NCBI GenBank assembly: GCA_964548025.1
Contig: CAZJRI010000006.1
Location: 1-64,000 of the forward strand
From: JAHRVQ01 sp964548025
GTDB taxonomy: Bacteria > Pseudomonadota > Gammaproteobacteria > Pseudomonadales > Azotimanducaceae
Reading direction: 5' to 3'
DNA: 64,000 nucleotides
Part shown: positions 1 to 9,367 of the stretch, piece after piece
How positions within the stretch are numbered: the first letter of the stretch is position 1
Layout of the letters: each line of letters starts with the position of its first letter
Program-made: the position numbers and the translations under genes
Notes under the pieces: model-generated
The model's database searches: none
What the model was told of the DNA's origin: nothing
The model's input: only the letters and a program-made list of their open reading frames with translations

Positions 1-1256
1 TTTAGAAGTGGTGCCCGGGAGTATCCACTTGCTTCTGTCTGGGTAGGTTTGTAGATCTCGGTAAAAACCCGTTCAGGCACCTGACCTCTGAAAGGTTCAA
101 GCAATTTAAGCTCAGCTTCTGAGGGCAGACCGGTATGGGCCATATCAGAATTCTCGAAGAAGCTGTCTGAACGTTCGTAAAAACCGTGATACAGGATCTT
201 GTTTGCCCAGGCAAAGTTGTAGGCCAGGGCTATTGCTTCCCTGACCCTGATATCCTGGAATTTTGGCAGTCGCATGTTGAGGATGACACCAAGCTGCAAC
301 CCGAGGGGACGTTCGGTGCTGATGAGATTTTTGATAAAGAGGCCTTTGCGAAAACCGGGGAAGTCGTATTCAGTCGCCCATCGCTTGGCAACCCCTTCAA
401 GCTTGGCATCAACGAGTCCGGCTTTCTCAGCTTCGTGGATGACGTGTTCGTTTGTAAAGAACTCGTAGACCACCCGCTGAATATTATATCGCCCTTTGTT
501 GACGGGTATGTCTCGCCCCCAGTAATCGTCCACCAGTTCGAATGCGAGTCGTCGTCCCGGATCTATTTCCACGATCTTGTAAGGACCACTACCCAGTGGG
601 ATCTCCACTGATGATTGATCGAATTTGCGGTCTCGCCAGTAGTGCTCTGGCACCACGTACATATTTGCTAATTTCTGTGCCTCTTTTGGCGAGGTTGCCC
701 CCTTGATAGTGAACTTCACTTCACGCTCGCTGATCTCCTCGACACCGCTGACGGTATAAAATTCCGCCTTCCTTATTGGTGAACCCAATTCTTTGATCTT
801 ATTGAAAGTAAACGCAACGTCTCGTGCGGTTACCGGTTTCCCGTCATGCCATCGGGCTTCTTCACGGAGTCTGAACCGCACCCAACTATAGTCGTCAGCA
901 AGCATGACTTCCTCGGCAAGCCAGCCGTATTGAGTCGACGGTTCATCGTCAGCTTTGAACATCAGCCTCTCGTATATCCAGGCGCCAGTATCGTAATTCA
1001 TACCAGTGGGTTTTCGACCCTTGCGAATGAAAGGATTGACCGTGTCGAAATTGCCGAGTTCCGGATGCGTGAGATCGCCGGTCTTGGGAGCCTCAGGATT
1101 TACATATTCGAAGTGTTCGAAGTCTGCCGGGTATTTAAGATCTCCAAAAAAAGACAGGCCATGGCGCCATTCCGCTGCCATGGCTGGTTGATTAAGACAA
1201 AGGCACAATAAAACCAAAATTGTGACCAGCCTTGCAATAATCTGTGTAAGAGACAT
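1..1256 (-). CDS. YejA-like ABC transporter periplasmic binding protein (C-terminus beyond window)
   Basis: The frame opens at 1256 and runs 418 codons off the left edge with no stop. Residues 1-27 form a signal peptide (core LVTILVLLCLCL, cut after AMA). The mature protein begins EWRHGLSFFGDLKY and continues with RWHDGKPVTARDVAFTF, GSGPYKIVEIDPG and VREAIALAYNFAWANK, typical of family 5 solute-binding proteins of the YejA/OppA group. In E. coli YejA is the periplasmic receptor of the YejABEF oligopeptide importer. The permease and ATPase genes would lie to the left if the operon is complete. An ATG at 1333 is in another frame and was not used. The start follows no strong Shine-Dalgarno sequence, but the signal peptide fixes it well. 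Family call is sure; substrate is inferred. Confidence 0.9.
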   Translation of the reverse strand, partial: MSLTQIIARLVTILVLLCLCLNQPAMAAEWRHGLSFFGDLKYPADFEHFEYVNPEAPKTGDLTHPELGNFDTVNPFIRKGRKPTGMNYDTGAWIYERLMFKADDEPSTQYGWLAEEVMLADDYSWVRFRLREEARWHDGKPVTARDVAFTFNKIKELGSPIRKAEFYTVSGVEEISEREVKFTIKGATSPKEAQKLANMYVVPEHYWRDRKFDQSSVEIPLGSGPYKIVEIDPGRRLAFELVDDYWGRDIPVNKGRYNIQRVVYEFFTNEHVIHEAEKAGLVDAKLEGVAKRWATEYDFPGFRKGLFIKNLISTERPLGLQLGVILNMRLPKFQDIRVREAIALAYNFAWANKILYHGFYERSDSFFENSDMAHTGLPSEAELKLLEPFRGQVPERVFTEIYKPTQTEASGYSRAPLL

Positions 1257-1350
1257 ACACAGTTTCCGATTCGGATACACTTCTGACCCAGACTACACGA
1301 AGACCAGAGGCAGAGACAATTGATCGCCGTCAATCTTGCGAGAGATTAAG

Positions 1351-1914
1351 TTAGTCCGGGAAAGGATCTTCCATACCTGCTTCCAGCGGTATCTGGAAAG
1401 AATTCAGGGTGAGTGAAATAAGGCTGTAATAACCAATGGTGGCGACCAGTTCGATCAGTCCGGTCTCCGAAAAGGCATTTCTTGCGAGTTTGTAGGTCTC
1501 ATCAAGGATGCCATGTTGGTTCAGCATCTGATTCGCCACCTGATAAGAGATCAACTCATCCCCCTCGAATGCAGGCGTTTCTCCTACCTGCAACTGTTCA
1601 AGCAAAGACTCCTTGATGCCAGCCTGCTTGCCGAGTTGTTTATGAGCTGAAAATTCGAATTTTGATCTAAAGAATGCGCCAACGGTGCAGATTGCCACTT
1701 CCTTGATGTTCTCGGGTAATGAAGTGCCAAAGCGAATGGCTGCGCCAAGTGCTTGTATTTCACCTCCCACACTCGGTGCCCGGACAAAGGCGCCAAAAGG
1801 ACCGATCAGTCCTATTCCCTGCCTGCCTTTTGCCCTTGGGCCCTGTTCAATAGCGTTCAGGACGCTCTCTTGCGCCTCGCTAAGATTGTCTCTGTCTATG
1901 TCTGATAATCTCAT
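1351..1914 (-). CDS. Carboxymuconolactone decarboxylase (CMD/AhpD-fold) family protein
   Basis: A 187-residue, all-helical protein without signal peptide. The middle segment EVAICTVGAFFRSKFEF followed by SAHKQLGKQAGI matches the CMD core, with the conserved Glu and His of the E-x(3)-H region. The C-terminal NSFQIPLEAGMEDPF resembles the end of 4-carboxymuconolactone decarboxylases. The CxxC redox pair of AhpD peroxidase partners is absent, so a peroxidase-reductant role is unlikely. It sits between the binding-protein gene and a membrane-anchored unknown on the same strand, with 94 and 39 bp gaps, so an operon is possible. A second diverged family member lies at 12654-13217. Substrate unknown. 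Confidence 0.85.
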   Translation of the reverse strand: MRLSDIDRDNLSEAQESVLNAIEQGPRAKGRQGIGLIGPFGAFVRAPSVGGEIQALGAAIRFGTSLPENIKEVAICTVGAFFRSKFEFSAHKQLGKQAGIKESLLEQLQVGETPAFEGDELISYQVANQMLNQHGILDETYKLARNAFSETGLIELVATIGYYSLISLTLNSFQIPLEAGMEDPFPD

Positions 1915-1953
1915 GTGATAACTCCGGAATTGACATCCATGTATTCTGGCCTG

Positions 1954-2616
1954 TTATTTTATGAAACTGCAAGCAGCCGCAGGCAGCGGATACCACAGCG
2001 GGGGATTTGTCAGTTCGAATACTTCTATTGTTCCCCGCCGCTCTGAGCAACTTACGTTGCCAAAACCATCCGTTCTCTTGACTATTATCCGACCGTCATT
2101 GCCTGTGAATACGGTTGTCTTTGGTTCGCTGATAATCACCGGGATTGACGATGGCCGCCGGTAGGGATCAGGCTTTTCTGCTTTCGGGAAGTCCCGCGTG
2201 CTAAAGGTCTTGTATCGAGGGACCGGGGTAAGTGAATTGCTGCGAATAGCGTCAATCGCCTTGTAATACAATGATTGACCGCTTATTTCATTCTTCTGTT
2301 CAACTTCAGGCTGTATCCAGGATTCTTTCTGCACTACCCGATCCTGCTTGCTTAATTGCTCATAAAGTTGATCCGACCGGGTGGGTGGCTGAGCCGGAAC
2401 AATCACAACATCGTCAAAAGTTGGGGATAATCTGATCTTGAGTGTTTCACTCATGGGGCTCGAAGGCAGGTCAAATTTCCAGGAGATGAGAACAACAACA
2501 TGTAAAAGGGAAGCCGCAGCGAGTGCAATGAGAAGCGCTTGCCGATTGTGATCTGATTGATGGCTCTCTAACTCATCTTCGTACAGATCTGAAATATGGA
2601 CTGTCTGGTAACTCAT
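1954..2616 (-). CDS. Single-pass membrane-anchored protein of unknown function
   Basis: 220 residues. A charged N-terminus (residues 1-25) precedes one transmembrane helix (about 26-46, ALLIALAAASLLHVVVLISW). The SLLHVVV segment resembles the S-x3-H membrane anchor of TonB-like proteins. The rest is polar and presumably periplasmic, with Pro-rich stretches and a C-terminal block containing KRTDGFGNVSCSERRG and ending near NPPLWYPLPAAACSFIK. It lacks the YP and G-x-V motifs of a TonB C-terminal domain, so I do not call it TonB. It is divergent from the serine hydrolase gene starting at 2718, with about 100 bp of shared upstream region. Function unknown. Confidence 0.6.
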   Translation of the reverse strand: MSYQTVHISDLYEDELESHQSDHNRQALLIALAAASLLHVVVLISWKFDLPSSPMSETLKIRLSPTFDDVVIVPAQPPTRSDQLYEQLSKQDRVVQKESWIQPEVEQKNEISGQSLYYKAIDAIRSNSLTPVPRYKTFSTRDFPKAEKPDPYRRPSSIPVIISEPKTTVFTGNDGRIIVKRTDGFGNVSCSERRGTIEVFELTNPPLWYPLPAAACSFIK

Positions 2617-2717
2617 GCTGGGTTAGAGTAATTTGAGGTGGATGAGTTCCAACGGTTGAATTGAGTCACTTTATTCGGCAATCTGGTTTCCAAAGGATGG
2701 ATCGAGAGAGCGATAGC

Positions 2718-4632
2718 ATGCGAACGATAGCCATTTTTCTGATACTAGCATTAGCACCGGTCTGCTACAGCGGTGTTAATGCTGCCGAGAGTGCTGATTT
2801 AAGCAACGTTGATTTAAACAATGTCGATTTAAATAACGCTGATCTAAACAACGCTGATTTAAACGACAAAGTGGCACTTGAGGCATTTGTTGACGGTGTC
2901 ATGAATTCATCGATGAAAACCAACCATGTCGCAGGCGCAGTTGTTTCAATCCTGAGAGATAACGAGGTCATTCTGGCCAAGGGATATGGTTATTCAGATG
3001 TTGAGAGCAAGAAACCGGTTAATCCGGAAACGACCCTATTTCGCATCGGCTCAGTCTCGAAGCTGTTTACCTACACTGCTCTCATGCAACTGCACGAGCA
3101 GGGTAAATTGGATCTTGAAGCCAATATTCAGGACTATCTTGGGGATCTGAAGATACCCGATAGCTTTTCTGACCCGATTCTGGTTAAACACCTGTTCACT
3201 CACACTGCAGGTTTTGAGGACAGGGTGATCGGATTGTTTGCAAAAGAGAAAGAAAAGGTTCTCTCCTACAAAGAACTCCTGGCCACGGATCTGCCTGAGC
3301 GGGTCAGGAAGCCGGGGCTGGTATCTTCCTATTCGAATCACAGCCTCGGTATTGCGGGTTTGATAATTGAAAATATATCCGGTCTAAGCTGGGCTGAATA
3401 TATCAGGCTGAATATTCTCGATCCTCTGGGGATGGCACATACCACAGGTCATCAACCCGTGCCGGGATCACTCGCGGCTGACAGTTCATTAGGTTATCGA
3501 TGGATCGATGGAGAATTCAAGGTGCAGCCCTTTGAATTTGTACCCCTCGGTAGTGCTGGTACCATGTCCGCCAGCGCGGTGGATATGACGCGGTTTATGC
3601 GTGCCCAGTTCAATGGCGGCATTGTTGACGGGAATCGAATTTTGAAAGGCGCTACTCTCGCACAAATGCATTCTCCCCTGTACTCCAGTCATGAATCCCT
3701 CGATCCATGGCTTTATGGATTTGCCAGGGGTACGGGCAGTGGCATGGATACATTAGGGCACAATGGTGCNNNNNNNNNNTTTTACAAACTTCGTGTTGCT
3801 GCCTGACGAAAAGGTGGGCTTGTTTGTATCGACTAATTCGGCAGGTGGTGGTCAGGTTATGGGGGATCTAACAAGAACACTGATTCAGCGTTTCTATCCT
3901 TTCGAGCCTGCAGTCAAGCCACTCGCTGAACCCTCTGATATGAGCCACCTGATTGGAAAATACAGCACATATCGACACCCGTTTACGTCACCACTTAAAT
4001 TAATGAGGGCGGTGAGCGAGGTGACTGTTGTCCCGACAACACCAGGTCGAATCAAGATCTATGGTTTAGGCCCTGATCCCTTATTCGCGGTTGAGACTTC
4101 GGCCCTTGTATTTCAACTCTCAGATACCCTGTCAAAGGTGGTTTTTGATACCGACGAACTTGGCCAACGACGCATGTTCATTGGCGCTACAGGCGCTTCA
4201 TTTTATAAGTTAGGTACATTGGATACGCTTCAGAGCCACATCATGCTGAGTGTTATAAGCCTTCTGTTTCTTCTGTGGGTTCTGATTGCCTGGCCGGTAC
4301 AGAGGTTTGCGACCAGCAGACAGCCTTCTGTATTTGAACATCAATCGAGATGGTCCCTGTGGGTTTTTTCAGTCGTAACCCTGATATGCCTTATCGGATT
4401 CCTGACCAGTACCTCAGAGGAAATCGTCTATGGCATGAATAGCTCCCTTGAGTTTTTCATGAACTTTGCCTATCTGATTCCTCTCATGACGCTGGTGTCG
4501 GTTGCACTGGTAATGAGATTAATAACAGACAAGGGAACCGAATTATCAGTGCGATTGTTTCATGTTGTGCTTGGCATTGTAGCGGTGACGATTTGCTGGA
4601 TGCTGGACTATTGGAATTTTATCGGGCTTTGA
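2718..4632 (+). CDS. Serine beta-lactamase-like hydrolase with four C-terminal membrane helices (split by assembly gap)
   Basis: The start at 2718 places MRTIAIFLILALAPVCYSGV as a signal peptide; in-frame starts at 2661 and 2697 would bury it. Catalytic motifs of class C beta-lactamase/DD-peptidase-like hydrolases are present: S112-V-S-K115, the Y-S-N triad and HNG just before the gap. A 10-N gap at 3770-3779 changes the reading frame, but the family pattern (HNG, then TNFVLLPDEKVGLFVSTNS) resumes directly, so this is one gene. The C-terminus has four hydrophobic helices from about 4238 to 4620, an arrangement seen in membrane-tethered family members. Five pentapeptide repeats follow the signal peptide (2793-2867). 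Likely an envelope esterase or peptidase; substrate unknown. Confidence 0.88.
2793..2867 (+). repeat. Five in-frame 15-bp tandem repeats encoding pentapeptides
   Basis: Five consecutive 15-bp units (2793, 2808, 2823, 2838, 2853) encode ADLSN, VDLNN, VDLNN, ADLNN and ADLND immediately after the signal peptide of the serine hydrolase. The units differ by one to four bases, so they are not a fresh duplication. The peptide matches the A-(D/N)-L-x-x pentapeptide-repeat pattern, but five units are too few for a full beta-helix. A flexible spacer is the simpler reading. Confidence 0.85.
3770..3779. other. Assembly gap (10 N) inside the serine hydrolase gene
   Basis: Ten N bases interrupt the codons just after the HNG motif. 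The downstream frame is shifted relative to the upstream frame, so the true gap length is not 10. Coding continuity on both sides argues for a scaffold placeholder rather than a biological break. Confidence 0.95.
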
Positions 4633-4693
4633 TTTCGTTCCCGTAAACCACTTCTAGCAACCGAATCCGATTCTGTCCTCCTGGGGAGTAAGC

Positions 4694-6022
4694 ATGATAT
4701 CTGATCAAAGCCCAATCAATTTTTCTGACGAGCTACCAGAACGAGTTGATGTGGTTATCATCGGTGCCGGTGTCGCCGGGATCATGACAGCGTGGTTTCT
4801 GCAAAAAGCGGGTGTGAGTGTTCTGGTTTGTGAGAAGGGTAGAGTGGCTGGTGAACAATCCAGTCGCAACTGGGGCTGGGTACGGCAGCAGGGTCGTGAT
4901 GCAGCAGAATTACCCATCATGATCGACAGTATAAGAAGCTGGGAAGCGATTGCGAAAGAAATAGGCGATGAGATTGGATTCACCCGGCAGGGAGTCATGT
5001 ATCTCGGTCGATCTGATGAAGAACTCGCGGAGCTTGAGAAATGGCTTGATGTGGCGAGACCTCATCAACTGGATAGTCGATTGCTCAGCGGCAAAGAGGT
5101 TGATGAGTTAATCACAGATCAATCCGGTCATTGGAAGGGGGCATTATTTACAAGAAGTGACGGGCGAGCAGAGCCGACAACAGCGGTCCCGGCAGTAGCG
5201 AAACACCTGCAGGCAAGGGGTGTGGCCATCAGGGAGAATTGCGCGGTTCGTTCACTGGATGTGGAAGGCGGCAACGTCAGGGGTGTTGTAACAGAATCAG
5301 GTCTGGTCAAGGCCCAGTCAGTTGTTTGTGCCGGTGGGGCCTGGTCAGCCACTTTTCTTGGGAATCTGAACATCAATTTACCGCAGCTCACCGTTCGTTC
5401 GACCGTGGCTCGTACGGGTCCTGTTGCAGACTTTTATGCTGGTGCGGCTGCTGGATCAGGGATTGCTTTCAGGCGTCGTCAGGATGGTGGATATACGATT
5501 GCACCCGGTGGCGTGAACGAGCACTTTCTATCAGCGGATAGTTTTCGTCACTTCTTCAAGTTTCTTCCTGTTCTGAGAGAAACCTCCCGTTCGCTGCAGC
5601 TTCGCTTCGGGGATGGGCTGATGGCGCGAATGTTACCTACAAGACACTGGCAAGAGACTGAAATAACGCCATTTGAAAAAAACAGGGTACTGAATCCGGA
5701 GCCTTCCAGCGATGGCGTTGATCTTATGCGCAGTAAACTAAAAAGGTACGTACCTGCCCTTGCCGATGCGGCGTTTGTGGATACCTGGGCTGGCATGATT
5801 GATGTGATGCCGGATGTCGTGCCTGTAATGGACGTTGTTGCCGACTATCCGGGTCTGTATCTGGCGACGGGATTCAGCGGTCATGGTTTTGGATTCGGAC
5901 CCGGTGCAGGAAGGGTGATGGCGAATATGGTACTTGGCCGACAACCGGAATTTGATCTGGATCGTTTTCGCTTCTCAAGATTCTCGGACGGCTCGAAAAT
6001 GGTGCCCGGCCCAGGTCTATAA
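4694..6022 (+). CDS. FAD-dependent oxidoreductase, D-amino-acid oxidase (DAO) family
   Basis: 442 residues. The N-terminal Rossmann motif VVIIGAGVAGIMTAWFL (residues about 18-34) is followed by an acidic residue in VLVCEKG, the ADP-binding fingerprint of FAD enzymes. The segment EQSSRNWGWVRQQGRD and the C-terminal ATGFSGHGFGFGPGAGRVMA match DAO-family glycine, sarcosine and opine oxidases. A Shine-Dalgarno GGGGAG lies five bases before the ATG. It probably oxidises a secondary or D-amino acid to the imino acid. The crotonase downstream is 130 bp away on the same strand, with no metabolic link that I can demonstrate. Soluble, no signal peptide. Substrate not predictable. Confidence 0.9.
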   Translation: MISDQSPINFSDELPERVDVVIIGAGVAGIMTAWFLQKAGVSVLVCEKGRVAGEQSSRNWGWVRQQGRDAAELPIMIDSIRSWEAIAKEIGDEIGFTRQGVMYLGRSDEELAELEKWLDVARPHQLDSRLLSGKEVDELITDQSGHWKGALFTRSDGRAEPTTAVPAVAKHLQARGVAIRENCAVRSLDVEGGNVRGVVTESGLVKAQSVVCAGGAWSATFLGNLNINLPQLTVRSTVARTGPVADFYAGAAAGSGIAFRRRQDGGYTIAPGGVNEHFLSADSFRHFFKFLPVLRETSRSLQLRFGDGLMARMLPTRHWQETEITPFEKNRVLNPEPSSDGVDLMRSKLKRYVPALADAAFVDTWAGMIDVMPDVVPVMDVVADYPGLYLATGFSGHGFGFGPGAGRVMANMVLGRQPEFDLDRFRFSRFSDGSKMVPGPGL

Positions 6023-6032
6023 GCAATGGGTG

Positions 6033-6112
6033 TTTGCGGCTGCTGCTGTCGTTGTGGTTGTCTCTTGTGGTTGTAGTTGTAGCTGGATTAGCGAAAGCCG
6101 TTGTGGTTATCA
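6033..6112 (+). repeat. Low-complexity GTTGTGG-rich spacer
   Basis: The spacer between the DAO-family gene and the crotonase is dominated by irregular GTTGTGG/GTTGTAG units (for example TTGTGGTTGT twice). It looks like degenerate microsatellite. I see no promoter or terminator in it. Confidence 0.55.
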
Positions 6113-6152
6113 TCCGGATTAAAATTCAGGAAGATAAATCAAGGAAAAGAAT

Positions 6153-6956
6153 ATGGCAGCAGTGGAGTTCGAGAAGGGTAATCATATTGCTTTGATTACC
6201 ATCAATCGCCCCGAAGCAAGAAATGCAATGAATCCGGAAGTCATGGTCGGCTTGTATGATGCATTCAACAAGGTTGAGTTCGATGACGATATTCGAGTCG
6301 CGGTGATTACAGGTGTAGGCGACAAGGCATTTTGTGCCGGAGCTGATCTTGGACAGTTAATACCACTCATGACACGATCAAGACAGCCAGAGAATGAATG
6401 GGATGAGCGGTATTTGTCGGAGGTATCGAAAGCAGGCGCATATCTGATTAACAGAGATACGGTAAAGCCTGTGGTCTCAGCGATAAATGGACATGCCATA
6501 GCAGGTGGAATGGAGTTAGTGCAGGGGACTGATATCAGGCTTTCTGTGCCAACAGCCAGATTTGGATTGCAGGAAGTCAAATGGGCTATATTCCCCGCTG
6601 GCGGCTCAACAGTAAAATTGCCAAGACAGATACCGTATGCGAAGGCAATGGAGCTATTACTAACGGGTGACTTGATATCTGCTGAAGAAGCACTTGAGTA
6701 CGGCTTCCTTAACTATATTGTTGAGCCAGAAGAACTCATGAACAAATCGATGGAATTGGCAGAGAAATTGGCAGCTAACGGTCCGATTGCGGTGCAGGCG
6801 ATACGGAAATCAGCCCGAGAAGTCTATGGCCATCCTGAGAATGATGCGCTGAAAATGGAAAGCGCATTCTCGCAGCCGGTGTTTCAAAGTGAGGATGCTA
6901 AAGAGGGACCAAAGGCGTTTATGGAGAAAAGAGACCCTGTCTATAAAGGTAAGTAG
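6153..6956 (+). CDS. Enoyl-CoA hydratase/isomerase (crotonase) family protein
   Basis: 267 residues, the usual crotonase length. The first oxyanion-hole strand is GDKAFCAGADLGQL and the second is SAINGHAIAGGMELVQGTDI. Both acid/base glutamates of true hydratases appear present: E in GGMEL and E in GLQEVKWAIFP. The central IFPAGGSTVKLPRQI helix is typical. An AAGGA Shine-Dalgarno stands upstream of the ATG. The likely reaction is hydration of a 2-enoyl-CoA in acyl-CoA breakdown. A second, more divergent crotonase lies at 57024-57740. Chain-length preference cannot be read from sequence. Confidence 0.92.
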   Translation: MAAVEFEKGNHIALITINRPEARNAMNPEVMVGLYDAFNKVEFDDDIRVAVITGVGDKAFCAGADLGQLIPLMTRSRQPENEWDERYLSEVSKAGAYLINRDTVKPVVSAINGHAIAGGMELVQGTDIRLSVPTARFGLQEVKWAIFPAGGSTVKLPRQIPYAKAMELLLTGDLISAEEALEYGFLNYIVEPEELMNKSMELAEKLAANGPIAVQAIRKSAREVYGHPENDALKMESAFSQPVFQSEDAKEGPKAFMEKRDPVYKGK

Positions 6957-7003
6957 CCAGGATTGTAGCGACCGGCTTGCAGGCTTTACTCGTCTGAAAG
7001 TTC

Positions 7004-9211
7004 TTATGCGTCCAGTACTTCTCTCACGGCGGAAACCAGGTCCAGTCTTTTCAGTGGTTTCAGCAGGAGTTTCTTAATCCCGAACTGACTGTGAAGATTG
7101 CCCGAAAGAACCTCGTCGCTATAACCCGTGATCAGAATAACTGGCAATAGAGGCCGGTTCTCGTACACCTGCTCTGACAGATTCGAGCCACTTAGATTTG
7201 GCATGTTCAGGTCAGTAATGATCAGATCATAATTCTGCGGATTGTTTTTGAATGCTTGCAGTGCTTCCTGGCTGTCGTTAAACACGCTGGTCTTGTAGCC
7301 CAGATTCTTTAGTATCTGATCAAGCAGAGAAGTAATGGCAACTTCATCGTCAATGATCATTATGGATTCATCCCCGCCAGCAGTTGTTAACCCGATCGGG
7401 GCAGGCGCATCAGAATCTTCAACATAGATTGGCAGGTAGACACTGAATACCGAGCCAACTCCTGGCTCACTCTGCACCAGAATGTCACCGGCATGGCTTT
7501 TGACAATACCTTGCACCACCGACAATCCAAGGCCGGTACCTTCGTTCATGGTCTTGGTCGTAAAGAAGGGATCAAAAATATGATCCATTATCTCTTCTTC
7601 GATGCCGGGTCCCGTATCCCTGACGGTAAGGCATAAATAAGGTGATGATATATTCAGTTGCGGCATCCGTTGCTGCAATTCGGCATCCAGCTCCACATTT
7701 TCAAGTTCAATGGACAGGTCTCCACCTCCCGGCTCCATCGCCTGCCAGGCATTGGTACATAGGTTTAGAATCACCTGGTGGATCTGGGTCTCATCTGCGA
7801 AGACCTTGTCGTTGGATGCGTTGAATTGCTGCAGAATATTTATAGTCGTTGGCAACGATGGTCGAAGTAACTTCAGTGTCTCTTTCAACAGTGGCATGAC
7901 GGCCAGAGTTTTCGGTGCTCTTTCTCCCCGTCTGCTGAAAATCATAATCTGTTCGATGAGACTTTTTGCGCGACCGGCTGCGACCAGTACTTGTTCCAGG
8001 TTCTTATACTGGTTGGTTGAAGCTTCGGTTTCTGACATGGCTAGTTCGGTGAAACCCATGATTGGGGTCAGCACATTGTTAAAATCGTGTGCGATGCCGC
8101 CGGCCATAGTGCCAATGGATTCAAATCTCTGGGCATGCCTTACCTGGGTTTCGAGCTCGGTTTTGTCGGCCTCGGCTTTTTTTCTGTCAGAAATGTCCAG
8201 CGAAATACAGGCAAATTTGGATTCGTTCTCATGTTGCAGAAGCTGGAGGTGGAGTTCTACTTCGTAGAGTGACTGGTCTTTGCGTCTGTGAATGGCTTCA
8301 AAGACTATCTTCTCCTGTTCCCCGGTACGCAGGGGTTCGACGAGTTGATTGAAAGATTCGAAGTCTTCTTCCGGCGAAATATCGACTGGTGTGAGGTTCT
8401 TCAGTTCTTCTAGTGAATAACCAAGGTTGACCTGTGCAGCCTTGTTTACCTGTGAGAATCTCAGCGTCTCGGCATCAAAGAGACATATTTCATTTAATGA
8501 GTCCTCGAAAATTCGGCTGAATTCAGCTATTTGCTGCTCTGCCTTTCGTCGTTCCGTAATATCCTGGATGGTACCTTTTACCCTGACAGCGCTACCTTCA
8601 TCATCGAAGGATAATTCGCCATGGGTGTGCACGAGCCTTGTCAATCCGTCGTCCAGTAGCAACCGATGCACAACGTCGAGTGGCTTTTTGTCAGCAAGTG
8701 CATCTGCATAATCATCCCTGAAGGCGTCGATATCCTCAGGATGTATCATTTCGATGATTTCCTGACTGGTAAGTTGTTGGTGCGCAGACAGGTTGAATAT
8801 TTTTGCGGTTTCATCCGAATAAGTGAGGACACCCGAAGCAAGATCCCATTCCCAGTTGCCTATATGTGCAACGCGTTCCACGTTGGCGAGTTCCGATCTG
8901 CTGCCACGCAGATCGGCTTCGGACTGTTTAAGAGTTTGAAAAACAGTTGCGACTCTGACAATACCGAATAACAATAGAAGCGAGACAAGGAAAGTAATAA
9001 CGGCTGAAGCGAGGTCGAACGGAGGCGTTGATCCCTCGATTGTTAAATTGATGATAACAATGGTTGTGTAGAGTGCCGCCAATCCAAGCGCCAATCCGAT
9101 AGCTGACCAGGCCAGACGGTTCACATCAGACGACTTAACGAGGCGCAGGCAGAATAATGCAGCAGCAATCTGCAGAAAGATCGTCAAACTTTGGATGGTG
9201 GTTGCGAGCAA
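7004..9211 (-). CDS. Hybrid sensor histidine kinase with two PAS domains and a receiver
   Basis: 735 residues from a TTG start at 9211; AGGA lies six bases upstream and an in-frame stop excludes longer forms. Order: three membrane helices (1-95), PAS domain with HIGNWEWDLASGVL (about 115-215), second PAS (about 230-340), HisKA with phosphoacceptor H375 in GGIAHDFNN, HATPase_c with DTGPGIEEEI and GTGLGLSVVQGIV, and a C-terminal receiver with phosphorylatable D667 (IITDLNMPNLSG). The receiver sits on the same chain as the kinase, as in hybrid kinases that signal through a phosphorelay or by autoregulation. No output gene adjoins it; the nearest separate receiver is at 11405-11776. Signal unknown. 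Confidence 0.93.
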   Translation of the reverse strand: MLATTIQSLTIFLQIAAALFCLRLVKSSDVNRLAWSAIGLALGLAALYTTIVIINLTIEGSTPPFDLASAVITFLVSLLLLFGIVRVATVFQTLKQSEADLRGSRSELANVERVAHIGNWEWDLASGVLTYSDETAKIFNLSAHQQLTSQEIIEMIHPEDIDAFRDDYADALADKKPLDVVHRLLLDDGLTRLVHTHGELSFDDEGSAVRVKGTIQDITERRKAEQQIAEFSRIFEDSLNEICLFDAETLRFSQVNKAAQVNLGYSLEELKNLTPVDISPEEDFESFNQLVEPLRTGEQEKIVFEAIHRRKDQSLYEVELHLQLLQHENESKFACISLDISDRKKAEADKTELETQVRHAQRFESIGTMAGGIAHDFNNVLTPIMGFTELAMSETEASTNQYKNLEQVLVAAGRAKSLIEQIMIFSRRGERAPKTLAVMPLLKETLKLLRPSLPTTINILQQFNASNDKVFADETQIHQVILNLCTNAWQAMEPGGGDLSIELENVELDAELQQRMPQLNISSPYLCLTVRDTGPGIEEEIMDHIFDPFFTTKTMNEGTGLGLSVVQGIVKSHAGDILVQSEPGVGSVFSVYLPIYVEDSDAPAPIGLTTAGGDESIMIIDDEVAITSLLDQILKNLGYKTSVFNDSQEALQAFKNNPQNYDLIITDLNMPNLSGSNLSEQVYENRPLLPVILITGYSDEVLSGNLHSQFGIKKLLLKPLKRLDLVSAVREVLDA

Positions 9212-9367
9212 ACTCGATCCTGTTTCAATTCGTCGTCTGGTTCAATGATAAGTAGTTTCCGGCTGCACTACTATATCGCTTTCGCATAAGCCAATGTCCT
9301 GTAGCATTAACCCCTTGCATTGCATTGCGCTGGGCTTTCAATTGCGTCTGGTTTACTCTAGTCATAT

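Noticed and set aside
1954..2616. TonB or TonB-like energy transducer.
   Set aside because: The membrane anchor is similar, but the conserved C-terminal TonB domain motifs are absent and no ExbB/ExbD genes adjoin.
2793..2867. A pentapeptide-repeat beta-helix domain in the serine hydrolase.
   Set aside because: Only five units are present directly after the signal peptide; known beta-helix folds use many more.
3763..3806. A real frameshift in the serine hydrolase, BBE-type oxidase and secreted-protein genes.
   Set aside because: The frame changes coincide with 10-N placeholders, so they reflect unknown gap length rather than mutation.
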